Assembly: GCF_051020765.1 (NCBI RefSeq)
Contig: NC_134929.1
Location: forward strand, 62,001-126,000
DNA length: 64,000 nt
Reading direction: 5' to 3'
Source: Lasioglossum baleicum
Lineage: Eukaryota > Arthropoda > Insecta > Hymenoptera > Halictidae
Shown: piece after piece, positions 8,601-23,737 of the stretch
Numbering within the stretch: position 1 is the first letter of the stretch
Layout of the letters: every line of letters begins with the position of its first letter
Notes under the pieces: model-generated
The model's input: the letters and a program-made list of their open reading frames with translations, nothing else
Databases searched by the model: none
What the model was told of the DNA's origin: nothing
Position numbers and translations under genes: made by a program

Positions 8601-11498
8601 TTTATGTTATATTACTATTTTTCTTGCAACCCACGGTTCCCGAGAAAATTGAGAAAACGTTGTTTTTAAACTCATTTTGCTCGAATATCTTCTAAACTAC
8701 TTATTCCCCCGCGTTTCTGTTTGACAATTCCTGCAGATTTTCAAATTCCGCATTATTTATGTTATATTTCTATTTTTCTTACAACCCACGGTTCCCGTGA
8801 AAATTGAGAAATCGTGGTTTTTAAACTCATTTTGCTCGAATATCTTCTAAACTACTTATCCCACCGCATTTCTGTCTGACAATTCCTGTAGATTTTCACA
8901 TACCGCATTATTTATGTTATATTACTATTTTTCTTACAACCCACGGTTCCCGAGAAAATTGAGAAAACGTTGTTTTTAAACTCATTTTGCTCGAATATCT
9001 TCTAAACTACTTATCCCACCGCATTTCTGTTTGACAATTCCTGTAGATTTTCACATACCGCATTATTTATTTTATATTACTATTTTTCTTACAACCCACG
9101 GTTCCCGAGAAAATTGAGAAAACGTTGTTTTTAAACTCATTTTGCTCGAATATCTTCTAAACTACTTATCCCACCGCATTTCTGTTTGAAAATTCCTGCA
9201 GATTTTCAAATTCCGCATTATTTATGTTATATTTCTATTTTTCTTACAACCCACGGTTCCCGTGAAAATTGAGAAATCGTGGTTTTTAAACTCATTTTGC
9301 TCGAATATCTTCTAAACTACTTATCCCACCGCATTTCTGTCTGACAATTCCTGTAGATTTTCACATACCGCATTATTTATGTTATATTACTATTTTTCTT
9401 ACAACCCACGGTTCCCGAGAAAATTGAGAAAACGTTGTTTTTAAACTCATTTTGCTCGAATATCTTCTAAACTACTTATCCCACCGCATTTCTGTCTGAC
9501 AATTCCTGTAGATTTTCACATTCCGCATTATTTATGTTATATTACTGTTTTTCTTACAACCCACGGTTCCCGTGAAAATTGAGAAAACGTGGTTTTTAAA
9601 CTCATTTTGCTCGAATATCTTCTAAACTACTTATCCCACCGCATTTCTGTTTGACAATTCCTGTAGATTTTCACATTCCGCATTATTTATGTTATATTAC
9701 TTTTTTTCGTACAATCCACGGTTGCCGAGAAAATTGAGAAAACGTTGTTTTTTAACTCATTTTGCTCGAATATCTTCTAAACTACTTATCCCACCGCATT
9801 TCTGTATGACAATTCCTGTAGATTTTCACATTCCGCATTTTTTATGTCACATTACTTTTTTTCGTACAATCCACGGTTCCCGAGAAAATTGAGAATACGT
9901 TGTTTTTAAACTCATTTTGCTCGAATATCTTCTAAACTACTTATCCCACCGCATTTCTGTTTGACAATTCCTGTAGATTTTCACATACCGCATTATTTAT
10001 GTTATATTACTATTTTTCTTGCAACCCACGGTTCCCGAGAAAATTGAGAAAACGTTGTTTTTAAACTCATTTTGCTCGAATATCTTCTAAACAACTTATC
10101 CCCCCGCGTTTCTGTTTGACAATTCCTGCAGATTTTCAAATTCCGCATTATTTATGTTATATTTCTATTTTTCTTACAACCCACGGTTCCCGTGAAAATT
10201 GAGAAATCGTGGTTTTTAAACTCATTTTGCTCGAATATCTTCTAAACTACTTATCCCACCGCATTTCTGTCTGACAATTCCTGTAGATTTTCACATACCG
10301 CATTATTTATGTTATATTACTATTTTTCTTACAACCCACGGTTCCCGAGAAAATTGAGAAAACGTTGTTTTTAAACTCATTTTGCTCGAATATCTTCTAA
10401 ACTACTTATCCCACCGCATTTCTGTTTGACAATTCCTGTAGATTTTCACATACCGCATTATTTATGTTATATTACTATTTTTCTTACAACCCACGGTTCC
10501 CGAGAAAATTGAGAAAACGTTGTTTTTAAACTCATTTTGCTCGAATATCTTCTAAACTACTTATCCCACCGCATTTCTGTTTGACAATTCCTGCAGATTT
10601 TCAAATTCCGCATTATTTATGTTATATTTCTATTTTTCTTACAACCCACGGTTCCCGTGAAAATTGAGAAATCGTGGTTTTTAAACTCATTTTGCTCGAA
10701 TATCTTCTAAACTACTTATCCCACCGCATTTCTGTCTGACAATTCCTGTAGATTTTCACATTCCGCATTATTTATGTTATATTACTGTTTTTCTTACAAC
10801 CCACGGTTCCCGTGAAAATTGAGAAAACGTGGTTTTTAAACTCATTTTGCTCGAATATCTTCTAAACTACTTATCCCACCGCATTTCTGTCTGACAATTC
10901 CTGTAGATTTTCACATACCGCATTATTTATGTTACATTACTATTTTTCTTACAACCCACGGTTCCCGAGAAAATTGAGAAAACGTTGTTTTTAAACTCAT
11001 TTTGCTCGAATATCTTCTAAACTACTTATCCCACCGCATTTCTGTCTGACAATTCCTGTAGATTTTCACATTCCGCATTATTTATGTTATATTACTGTTT
11101 TTCTTACAACCCACGGTTCCCGTGAAAATTGAGAAAACGTGGTTTTTAAACTCATTTTGCTCGAATATCTTCTAAACTACTTATCTCACCGCATTTCTGT
11201 CTGACAATTCCTGTAGATTTTCACATTCCGCATTATTTATGTTATATTACTATTTTTCTTACAACCCACGGTTCCCGTGAAAATTGAGAAAACGTGGTTT
11301 TTAAACTCATTTTGCTCGAATATCTTCTAAACTACTTATCCCACCGCATTTCTGTTTGACAATTCCTGTAGATTTTCACATACCGCATTATTTATGTTAT
11401 ATTACTATTTTTCTTGCAACCCACGGTTCCCGAGAAAATTGAGAAAACGTGGTTTTTAAACTCATTTTGCTCGAATATCTTCTAAACTACTTATCCCA

Positions 11499-12427
11499 CC
11501 GCATTTCTCTTTGACAATTCCTGTATATTTTCACGTTCCGCATTATTTATGTTATATTACTTTTTTTCTTACAGCCCACGGTTGCCGAGAAAATTGAGAA
11601 AACGTTGTTTTTAAACTCATTTTGCTCGAATATCTTCTAAACTACTTATCCCACCGCATTTCTGTTTGACAATTCCTGTAGATTTTCAAATTCCGCATTA
11701 TTTATGTTATATTACTATTTTTCTTACAACCCACGGTTCCCGTGAAAATTGAGAAATCGTGGTTTTTAAACTCATTTTGCTCGAATATCTTCTAAACTAC
11801 TTATCCCACCGCATTTCTGTTTGACAATTCCTGTAGATTTTCACATACCGCATTATTTATGTTATATTACGTTTATTCTTACAACCCACGGTTCCCGAGA
11901 AAATTGAGAAAACGTTGTTTTTAAACTCATTTTGCTCGAATATCTTCTAAACTACTTATCCCAACGGATTTCTGTATGACAATTCCTGTAGATTTTCACA
12001 TTCCGCATTATTTATGTTATATTACTCTTTTTCGTGCAATCCACGGTTGCCGAGAAAATTGAGAAAACGTTGTTTTTAAACTCATTTTGCTCGAATATCT
12101 TCTAAACTACTTATCCCACCGCATTTCTCTTTGACAATTCCTGTAGATTTTCACATTCCGCATCTTTTATGTCATATTACTTTTTTCGTACATCCCACGG
12201 TTCCCGAGAAAATTGAGAAAACGTTGTTTTTAAACTCATTTTGCTCGAATATCTTCTAAACTACTTATCCCACCGCATTTCTGTTTGACAATTCCTGTAG
12301 ATTTTCACATACCGCATTATTTATGTTATATTACGTTTATTCTTACAACCCACGGTTCCCGAGAAAATTGAGAAAACGTTGTTTTTAAACTCATTTTGCT
12401 CGAATATCTTCTAAACTACTTATCCCA
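11499..12427. repeat. Cassette 2, truncated (N-O-P-Q-R-P)
   Basis: Six units match the first six of the full cassette, after which the array switches directly to a core A' unit. S, T, U, V and W are absent. Consistent with unequal exchange between a cassette P and a core monomer. Confidence 0.8.
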
Positions 12428-15216
12428 CCGCATTTCTGTCTGACAATTCCTGTAGATTTTCACATTCCGCATTATTTATGTTATATTACTGTTTTTCTTA
12501 CAACCCACGGTTCCCGTGAAAATTGAGAAAACGTGGTTTTTAAACTCATTTTGCTCGAATATCTTCTAAACTACTTATCTCACCGCATTTCTGTCTGACA
12601 ATTCCTGTAGATTTTCACATTCCGCATTATTTATGTTATATTACTATTTTTCTTACAACCCACGGTTCCCGTGAAAATTGAGAAAACGTGGTTTTTAAAC
12701 TCATTTTGCTCGAATATCTTCTAAACTACTTATCCCACCGCATTTCTGTTTGACAATTCCTGTAGATTTTCACATACCGCATTATTTATGTTATATTACT
12801 ATTTTTCTTGCAACCCACGGTTCCCGAGAAAATTGAGAAAACGTTGATTTTAAACTCATTTTGCTCGAATACCTTCTAAACTACTTATCCCCCCGCGTTT
12901 CTGTTTGACAATTCCTGCAGATTTTCAAATTCCGCATTATTTATGTTATATTTCTATTTTTCTTACAACCCACGGTTCCCGTGAAAATTGAGAAATCGTG
13001 GTTTTTAAACTCATTTTGCTCGAATATCTTCTAAACTACTTATCCCACCGCATTTCTGTCTGACAATTCCTGTAGATTTTCACATACCGCATTATTTATG
13101 TTATATTACTATTTTTCTTACAACCCACGGTTCCCGGGAAAATTGAGAAAACGTTGTTTTTAAACTCATTTTCCTCGAATATCTTCTAAACTACTTATCC
13201 CACCGCATTTCTGTTTGACAATTCCTGTAGATTTTCACATACCGCATTATTTATGTTATATTACTATTTTTCTTACAACCCACGGTTCCCGAGAAAATTG
13301 AGAAAACGTTGTTTTTAAACTCATTTTGCTCGAATATCTTCTAAACTACTTATCCCACCGCATTTCTGTTTGACAATTCCTGCAGATTTTCAAATTCCGC
13401 ATTATTTATGTTATATTTCTATTTTTCTTACAACCCACGGTTCCCGTGAAAATTGAGAAATCGTGGTTTTTAAACTCATTTTGCTCGAATATCTTCTAAA
13501 CTACTTATCCCACCGCATTTCTGTCTGACAATTCCTGTAGATTTTCACATACCGCATTATTTATGTTATATTACTATTTTTCTTACAACCCACGGTTCCC
13601 GAGAAAATTGAGAAAACGTTGTTTTTAAACTCATTTTGCTCGAATATCTTCTAAACTACTTATCCCACCGCATTTCTGTCTGACAATTCCTGTAGATTTT
13701 CACATTCCGCATTATTTATGTTATATTACTGTTTTTCTTACAACCCACGGTTCCCGTGAAAATTGAGAAAACGTGATTTTAAACTCATTTTGCTCGAATA
13801 TCTTCTAAACTACTTATCCCACCGCATTTCTGTTTGACAATTCCTGTAGATTTTCACATTCCGCATTATTTATGTTATATTACTTTTTTTCGTACAATCC
13901 ACGGTTGCCGAGAAAATTGAGAAAACGTTGTTTTTTAACTCATTTTGCTCGAATATCTTCTAAACTACTTATCCCACCGCATTTCTGTATGACAATTCCT
14001 GTAGATTTTCACATTCCGCATTTTTTATGTCACATTACTTTTTTTCGTACAATCCACGGTTCCCGAGAAAATTGAGAATACGTTGTTTTTAAACTCATTT
14101 TGCTCGAATATCTTCTAAACTACTTATCCCACCGCATTTCTGTCTGACAATTCCTGTAGATTTTCACATACCGCATTATTTATGTTATATTACTATTTTT
14201 CTTACAACCCTCGGTTCCCGAGAAAATTGAGAAAACGTTGTTTTTAAACTCATTTTGCTCGAATATCTTCTAAACTACTTATCCCACCGCATTTCTGTTT
14301 GACAATTCCTGTAGATTTTCACATACCGCATTATTTATGTTATATTACTATTTTTCTTACAACCCACGGTTCCCGAGAAAATTGAGAAAACGTTGTTTTT
14401 AAACTCATTTTGCTCGAATATCTTCTAAACTACTTATCCCACCGCATTTCTGTTTGACAATTCCTGCAGATTTTCAAATTCCGCATTATTTATGTTATAT
14501 TTCTATTTTTCTTACAACCCACGGTTCCCGAGAAAATTGAGAAAACGTTGTTTTTAAACTCATTTTGCTCGAATATCTTCTAAACTACTTATCCCACCGC
14601 ATTTCTGTCTGACAATTCCTGTAGATTTTCACATTCCGCATTATTTATGTTATATTACTGTTTTTCTTACAACCCACGGTTCCCGTGAAAATTGAGAAAA
14701 CGTGGTTTTTAAACTCATTTTGCTCGAATATCTTCTAAACTACTTATCCCACCGCATTTCTGTTTGACAATTCCTGTAGATTTTCACATTCCGCATTATT
14801 TATGTTATATTACTTTTTTTCGTACAATCCACGGTTGCCGAGAAAATTGAGAAAACGTTGTTTTTTAACTCATTTTGCTCGAATATCTTCTAAACTACTT
14901 ATCCCACCGCATTTCTGTATGACAATTCCTGTAGATTTTCACATTCCGCATTTTTTATGTCACATTACTTTTTTTCGTACAATCCACGGTTCCCGAGAAA
15001 ATTGAGAATACGTTGTTTTTAAACTCATTTTGCTCGTATATCTTCTAAACTACTTATCCCACCGCATTTCTGTTTCACTATTCCTGTAGATTTTCACATT
15101 CCGCATTATTTATGTTATATTACTATTTTTCTTACAACCCACGGTTCCCGTGAAAATTGAGAAAACGTGGTTTTTAAACTCATTTTGCTCGAATATCTTC
15201 TAAACTACTTATCCCA
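12428..15216. repeat. Core block 2, 18 monomers
   Basis: Order A'-F-G-H-D-B-C'-D-A'-K-L-D-B-C'-A'-K-L-X. The second D carries CCCTCGG instead of CCCACGG, and the following C' carries GAG/CGTTG instead of GTG/ATCGTGG. The same marked endpiece recurs before cassettes 4 and 6. The two K-L pairs are 930 bp apart (six monomers). Confidence 0.8.
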
Positions 15217-16917
15217 CCGCATTTCTCTTTGACAATTCCTGTATATTTTCACGTTCCGCATTATTTATGTTATATTACTTTTTTTCTTACAGCCCACGGT
15301 TGCCGAGAAAATTGAGAAAACGTTGTTTTTAAACTCATTTTGCTCGAATATCTTCTAAACTACTTATCCCACCGCATTTCTGTTTGACAATTCCTGTAGA
15401 TTTTCAAATTCCGCATTATTTATGTTATATTACTATTTTTCTTACAACCCACGGTTCCCGTGAAAATTGAGAAATCGTGGTTTTTAAACTCATTTTGCTC
15501 GAATATCTTCTAAACTACTTATCCCACCGCATTTCTGTTTGACAATTCCTGTAGATTTTCACATACCGCATTATTTATGTTATATTACGTTTATTCTTAC
15601 AACCCACGGTTCCCGAGAAAATTGAGAAAACGTTGTTTTTAAACTCATTTTGCTCGAATATCTTCTAAACTACTTATCCCAACGGATTTCTGTATGACAA
15701 TTCCTGTAGATTTTCACATTCCGCATTATTTATGTTATATTACTCTTTTTCGTGCAATCCACGGTTGCCGAGAAAATTGAGAAAACGTTGTTTTTAAACT
15801 CATTTTGCTCGAATATCTTCTAAACTACTTATCCCACCGCATTTCTCTTTGACAATTCCTGTAGATTTTCACATTCCGCATCTTTTATGTCATATTACTT
15901 TTTTCGTACATCACACGGTTCCCGAGAAAATTGAGAAAACGTTGTTTTTAAACTCATTTTGCTCGAATATCTTCTAAACTACTTATCCCACCGCATTTCT
16001 GTTTGACAATTCCTGTAGATTTTCACATACCGCATTATTTATGTTATATTACGTTTATTCTTACAACCCACGGTTCCCGAGAAAATTGAGAAAACGTTGT
16101 TTTTAAACTCATTTTGCTCGAATATCTTCTAAACTACTTATCCCAACGGATTTCTGTATGACAATTCCTGTAGATTTTCACATTCCGCATTATTTATGTT
16201 ATATTACTTTTTTTCATGCAATCCACGGTTGCCGAGAAAATTGAGAAAACGTTGTTTTTAAACTCATTTTGCTCGAATATCTTCTAAACTACTAATCCCA
16301 CCGCATTTCTCTTTGACAATTCATGTAGATTTTCACATTCCGCATCTTTTATGTCATATTACTTTTCTCGTACATCGCACGGTTCCCGAGAAAATTGAGA
16401 AAACGTTGTTTTTAAACTCATTTTGCTCGAATATCTTCTAAACTACTTATCCCACCGCATTTCTGTTTGACAATTCCTGTAGATTTTCAATACCGCATTA
16501 TTTATGTTATATTACGTTTTTTCTTACAACCCACGGTTCCCGAGAAAATTGAGAAAACGTTGTTTTTAAACTCATTTTGCACGAATATCTTCTAAACTAC
16601 TTATCCCACCGCATTTCTGTTTGACAATTCCTGTAGATTTTCACATTCCGCATTATTTATGTTATATTACTTTTTTTCGTACAATCCACGGTTGCCGAGA
16701 AAATTGAGAAAACGTTGTTTTTAAACTCATTTTGCTCGAATATCTTCTAAACTACTTATCCCACCGCATTTCTCTTTGACAATTCCTGTAGATTTTCACA
16801 TTCCCCATCTTTTATTTCATATTACTTTTTTCGTACATCCCACGGTTCCCGAGAAAATTGAGAAAACGTTGTTTTTAAACTCATTTTGCTCGAATATCTT
16901 CTAAACTACTTATCCCA
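15217..16917. repeat. Cassette 3, complete 11-monomer form
   Basis: N-O-P-Q-R-P-S-T-U-V-W over 1701 bp. It is four bases short of 11 units because R, T, U and W monomers lack single bases in T or CA runs. U is followed by GCACG in place of GCTCG in the conserved window. Together with cassette 4 this is the reference form. Confidence 0.85.
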
Positions 16918-19900
16918 CCGCATTTCTGTCTGACAATTCCTGTAGATTTTCACATTCCGCATTATTTATGTTATATTACTATTTTTCTTACAACCCACGG
17001 TTCCCGTGAAAATTGATAAAACGTGGTTTTTAAACTCATTTTGCTCGAATATCTTCTAAACTACTTATCCCACCGCATTTCTGTTTGACAATTCCTGTAG
17101 ATTTTCACATACCGCATTATTTATGTTATATTACTATTTTTCTTACAACCCACGGTTCCCGAGAAAATTGAGAAAACGTTGTTTTTAAACTCATTTTGCT
17201 CGAATATCTTCTAAACTACTTATCCCACCGCATTTCTGTTTGACAATTCCTGCAGATTTTCAAATTCCGCATTATTTATGTTATATTACTATTTTTCTTA
17301 CAACCCACGGTTCCCGTGAAAATTGAGAAATCGTGGTTTTTAAACTCATTTTGCTCGAATATCTTCTAAACTACTTATCCCACCGCATTTCTGTCTGACA
17401 ATTCCTGTAGATTTTCACATACCGCATTATTTATGTTATATTACTATTTTTCTTACAACCCACGGTTCCCGAGAAAATTGAGAAAACGTTGTTTTTAAAC
17501 TCATTTTGCTCGAATATCTTCTAAACTACTTATCCCACCGCATTTCTGTCTGACAATTCCTGTAGATTTTCACATTCCGCATTATTTATGTTATATTACT
17601 ATTTTTCTTACAACCCACGGTTCCCGTGAAAATTGAGAAAACGTGGTTTTTAAACTCATTTTGCTCGAATATCTTCTAAACTACTTATCCCACCGCATTT
17701 CTGTTTGACAATTCCTGTAGATTTTCACATTCCGCATTATTTATGTTATATTACTGTTTTTCTTACAACCCACGGTTCCCGTGAAAATTGAGAAAACGTG
17801 GTTTTTAAACTCATTTTGCTCGAATATCTTCTAAACTACTTATCTCACCGCATTTCTGTCTGACAATTCCTGTAGATTTTCACATTCCGCATTATTTATG
17901 TTATATTACTATTTTTCTTACAACCCACGGTTCCCGTGAAAATTGAAAAAACGTGGTTTTTAAACTCATTTTGCTCGAATATCTTCTAAACTACTTATCC
18001 CACCGCATTTCTGTTTGACAATTCCTGTAGATTTTCACATACCGCATTATTTATGTTATATTACTATTTTTCTTGCAACCCACGGTTCCCGAGAAAATTG
18101 AGAAAACGTTGTTTTTAAACTCATTTTGCTCGAATATCTTCTAAACTACTTATCCCACCGCATTTCTGTCTGACAATTCCTGTAGATTTTCACATTCCGC
18201 ATTATTTATGTTATATTACTATTTTTCTTACAACCCACGGTTCCCGTGAAAATTGAGAAAACGTGGTTTTTAAACTCATTTTGCTCGAATATCTTCTAAA
18301 CTACTTATCCCACCGCATTTCTGTTTGACAATTCCTGTAGATTTTCACATTCCGCATTATTTATGTTATATTACTGTTTTTCTTACAACCCACGGTTCCC
18401 GTGAAAATTGAGAAAACGTGGTTTTTAAACTCATTTTGCTCGAATATCTTCTAAACTACTTATCTCACCGCATTTCTGTCTGACAATTCCTGTAGATTTT
18501 CACATTCCGCATTATTTATGTTATATTACTATTTTTCTTACAACCCACGGTTCCCGTGAAAATTGAAAAAACGTGGTTTTTAAACTCATTTTGCTCGAAT
18601 ATCTTCTAAACTACTTATCCCACCGCATTTCTGTTTGACAATTCCTGTAGATTTTCACATACCGCATTATTTATGTTATATTACTATTTTTCTTGCAACC
18701 CACGGTTCCCGAGAAAATTGAGAAAACGTTGTTTTTAAACTCATTTTGCTCGAATATCTTCTAAACTACTTATCCCACCGCATTTCTGTTTGACAATTCC
18801 TGTAGATTTTCACATACCGCATTATTTATGTTATATTACTATTTTTCTTGCAACCCACGGTTCCCGAGAAAATTGAGAAAACGTTGTTTTTAAACTCATT
18901 TTGCTCGAATATCTTCTAAACTACTTATCCCCCCGCGTTTCTGTTTGACAATTCCTGCAGATTTTCAAATTCCGCATTATTTATGTTATATTTCTATTTT
19001 TCTTACAACCCACGGTTCCCGTGAAAATTGAGAAATCGTGGTTTTTAAACTCATTTTGCTCGAATATCTTCTAAACTACTTATCCCACCGCATTTCTGTC
19101 TGACAATTCCTGTAGATTTTCACATACCGCATTATTTATGTTATATTACTATTTTTCTTACAACCCACGGTTCCCGAGAAAATTGAGAAAACGTTGTTTT
19201 TAAACTCATTTTGCTCGAATATCTTCTAAACTACTTATCCCACCGCATTTCTGTTTGACAATTCCTGTAGATTTTCACATACCGCATTATTTATGTTATA
19301 TTACTATTTTTCTTACAACCCACGGTTCCCGAGAAAATTGAGAAAACGTTGTTTTTAAACTCATTTTGCTCGAATATCTTCTAAACTACTTATCCCACCG
19401 CATTTCTGTTTGACAATTCCTGCAGATTTTCAAATTCCGCATTATTTATGTTATATTTCTATTTTTCTTACAACCCACGGTTCCCGTGAAAATTGAGAAA
19501 TCGTGGTTTTTAAACTCATTTTGCTCGAATATCTTCTAAACTACTTATCCCACCGCATTTCTGTCTGACAATTCCTGTAGATTTTCACATACCGCATTAT
19601 TTATGTTATATTACTATTTTTCTTACAACCCACGGTTCCCGAGAAAATTGAGAAAACGTTGTTTTTAAACTCATTTTGCTCGAATATCTTCTAAACTACT
19701 TATCCCACCGCATTTCTGTCTGACAATTCCTGTAGATTTTCACATTCCGCATTATTTATGTTATATTACTGTTTTTCTTACAACCCACGGTTCCCGTGAA
19801 AATTGAGAAAACGTGGTTTTTAAACTCATTTTGCTCGAATATCTTCTAAACTACTTATCCCACCGCATTTCTGTCTGACAATTCCTGTAGATTTTCACAT

Positions 19901-22900
19901 ACCGCATTATTTATGTTATATTACTATTTTTCTTACAACCCACGGTTCCCGAGAAAATTGAGAAAACGTTGTTTTTAAACTCATTTTGCTCGAATATCTT
20001 CTAAACTACTTATCCCACCGCATTTCTGTCTGACAATTCCTGTAGATTTTCACATTCCGCATTATTTATGTTATATTACTGTTTTTCTTACAACCCACGG
20101 TTCCCGTGAAAATTGAGAAAACGTGGTTTTTAAACTCATTTTGCTCGAATATCTTCTAAACTACTTATCTCACCGCATTTCTGTCTGACAATTCCTGTAG
20201 ATTTTCACATTCCGCATTATTTATGTTATATTACTATTTTTCTTACAACCCACGGTTCCCGTGAAAATTGAGAAAACGTGGTTTTTAAACTCATTTTGCT
20301 CGAATATCTTCTAAACTACTTATCCCACCGCATTTCTGTTTGACAATTCCTGTAGATTTTCACATACCGCATTATTTATGTTATATTACTATTTTTCTTG
20401 CAACCCACGGTTCCCGAGAAAATTGAGAAAACGTTGTTTTTAAACTCATTTTGCTCGAATATCTTCTAAACTACTTATCCCACCGCATTTCTGTTTGACA
20501 ATTCCTGCAGATTTTCAAATTCCGCATTATTTATGTTATATTTCTATTTTTCTTACAACCCACGGTTCCCGTGAAAATTGAGAAATCGTGGTTTTTAAAC
20601 TCATTTTGCTCGAATATCTTCTAAACTACTTATCCCACCGCATTTCTGTCTGACAATTCCTGTAGATTTTCACATACCGCATTATTTATGTTATATTACT
20701 ATTTTTCTTACAACCCACGGTTCCCGAGAAAATTGAGAAAACGTTGTTTTTAAACTCATTTTGCTCGAATATCTTCTAAACTACTTATCCCACCGCATTT
20801 CTGTCTGACAATTCCTGTAGATTTTCACATTCCGCATTATTTATGTTATATTACTGTTTTTCTTACAACCCACGGTTCCCGTGAAAATTGAGAAAACGTG
20901 GTTTTTAAACTCATTTTGCTCGAATATCTTCTAAACTACTTATCCCACCGCATTTCTGTCTGACAATTCCTGTAGATTTTCACATACCGCATTATTTATG
21001 TTATATTACTATTTTTCTTACAACCCACGGTTCCCGAGAAAATTGAGAAAACGTTGTTTTTAAACTCATTTTGCTCGAATATCTTCTAAACTACTTATCC
21101 CACCGCATTTCTGTCTGACAATTCCTGTAGATTTTCACATTCCGCATTATTTATGTTATATTACTGTTTTTCTTACAACCCACGGTTCCCGTGAAAATTG
21201 AGAAAACGTGGTTTTTAAACTCATTTTGCTCGAATATCTTCTAAACTACTTATCTCACCGCATTTCTGTCTGACAATTCCTGTAGATTTTCACATTCCGC
21301 ATTATTTATGTTATATTACTATTTTTCTTACAACCCACGGTTCCCGTGAAAATTGAGAAAACGTGGTTTTTAAACTCATTTTGCTCGAATATCTTCTAAA
21401 CTACTTATCCCACCGCATTTCTGTTTGACAATTCCTGTAGATTTTCACATACCGCATTATTTATGTTATATTACTATTTTTCTTGCAACCCACGGTTCCC
21501 GAGAAAATTGAGAAAACGTTGATTTTAAACTCATTTTGCTCGAATAACTTCTAAACTACTTATCCCCCCGCGTTTCTGTTTGACAATTCCTGCAGATTTT
21601 CAAATTCCGCATTATTTATGTTATATTTCTATTTTTCTCACAACCCACGGTTCCCGTGAAAATTGAGAAATCGTGGTTTTTAAACTCATTTTGCTCGAAT
21701 ATCTTCTAAACTACTTATCCCACCGCATTTCTGTCTGACAATTCCTGTAGATTTTCACATACCGCATTATTTATGTTATATTACTATTTTTCTTACAACC
21801 CACGGTTCCCGGGAAAATTGAGAAAACGTTGTTTTTAAACTCATTTTGCTCGAATATCTTCTAAACTACTTATCCCACCGCATTTCTGTTTGACAATTCC
21901 TGTAGATTTTCACATACCGCATTATTTATGTTATATTACTATTTTTCTTACAACCCACGGTTCCCGAGAAAATTGAGAAAACGTTGTTTTTAAACTCATT
22001 TTGCTCGAATATCTTCTAAACTACTTATCCCACCGCATTTCTGTTTGACAATTCCTGCAGATTTTCAAATTCCGCATTATTTATGTTATATTTCTATTTT
22101 TCTTACAACCCACGGTTCCCGTGAAAATTGAGAAATCGTGGTTTTTAAACTCATTTTGCTCGAATATCTTCTAAACTACTTATCCCACCGCATTTCTGTC
22201 TGACAATTCCTGTAGATTTTCACATACCGCATTATTTATGTTATATTACTATTTTTCTTACAACCCACGGTTCCCGAGAAAATTGAGAAAACGTTGTTTT
22301 TAAACTCATTTTGCTCGAATATCTTCTAAACTACTTATCCCACCGCATTTCTGTCTGACAATTCCTGTAGATTTTCACATTCCGCATTATTTATGTTATA
22401 TTACTGTTTTTCTTACAACCCACGGTTCCCGTGAAAATTGAGAAAACGTGGTTTTTAAACTCATTTTGCTCGAATATCTTCTAAACTACTTATCCCACCG
22501 CATTTCTGTTTGACAATTCCTGTAGATTTTCACATTCCGCATTATTTATGTTATATTACTTTTTTTCGTACAATCCACGGTTGCCGAGAAAATTGAGAAA
22601 ACGTTGTTTTTTAACTCATTTTGCTCGAATATCTTCTAAACTACTTATCCCACCGCATTTCTGTATGACAATTCCTGTAGATTTTCACATTCCGCATTTT
22701 TTATGTCACATTACTTTTTTTCGTACAATCCACGGTTCCCGAGAAAATTGAGAATACGTTGTTTTTAAACTCATTTTGCTCGAATATCTTCTAAACTACT
22801 TATCCCACCGCATTTCTGTCTGACAATTCCTGTAGATTTTCACATACCGCATTATTTATGTTATATTACTATTTTTCTTACAACCCTCGGTTCCCGAGAA

Positions 22901-23737
22901 AATTGAGAAAACGTTGTTTTTAAACTCATTTTGCTCGAATATCTTCTAAACTACTTATCCCACCGCATTTCTGTTTGACAATTCCTGTAGATTTTCACAT
23001 ACCGCATTATTTATGTTATATTACTATTTTTCTTACAACCCACGGTTCCCGAGAAAATTGAGAAAACGTTGTTTTTAAACTCATTTTGCTCGAATATCTT
23101 CTAAACTACTTATCCCACCGCATTTCTGTTTGACAATTCCTGCAGATTTTCAAATTCCGCATTATTTATGTTATATTTCTATTTTTCTTACAACCCACGG
23201 TTCCCGAGAAAATTGAGAAAACGTTGTTTTTAAACTCATTTTGCTCGAATATCTTCTAAACTACTTATCCCACCGCATTTCTGTCTGACAATTCCTGTAG
23301 ATTTTCACATTCCGCATTATTTATGTTATATTACTGTTTTTCTTACAACCCACGGTTCCCGTGAAAATTGAGAAAACGTGGTTTTTAAACTCATTTTGCT
23401 CGAATATCTTCTAAACTACTTATCCCACCGCATTTCTGTTTGACAATTCCTGTAGATTTTCACATTCCGCATTTTTTATGTCACATTACTTTTTTTCGTA
23501 CAATCCACGGTTCCCGAGAAAATTGAGAATACGTTGTTTTTAAACTCATTTTGCTCGAATATCTTCTAAACTACTTATCCCACCGCATTTCTGTTTCACT
23601 ATTCCTGTAGATTTTCACATTCCGCATTATTTATGTTATATTACTATTTTTCTTACAACCCACGGTTCCCGTGAAAATTGAGAAAACGTGGTTTTTAAAC
23701 TCATTTTGCTCGAATATCTTCTAAACTACTTATCCCA
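16918..23737. repeat. Core block 3, 44 monomers
   Basis: Exactly 6820 bp. It opens A-B-C-D-A-E-F-G like core 1 and repeats A-E-F-G once more, then runs through D/A'/F/G/H cycles and closes with the marked endpiece D(CTCGG)-B-C'-A'-K/L-X. The second K and L are fused into one unit near 23440-23530. Confidence 0.8.

Larger units (their letters stand above)
5299..11498. repeat. Core block 1, 40 monomers
   Basis: Exactly 6200 bp, 40 units, mostly cycles such as G-H-D-B-C'-D-A' and D-A'-F-G. It contains one K-L pair (about 9640-9950). The last unit is a recombinant G that carries GAG with CGTGG (11431-11455 region), directly before cassette 2. Confidence 0.8.

Noticed and set aside
9689..9892. 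Recurring 67-codon open frames (for example here and at 13872, 14802, 22548, 32152, 38195 and more than 15 further sites) that could look like a small protein family
   Set aside because: They are satellite sequence read across K-L or similar monomer pairs. The 155-bp unit shifts frame each copy, there is no domain or codon signature, and their conservation is that of the repeat.
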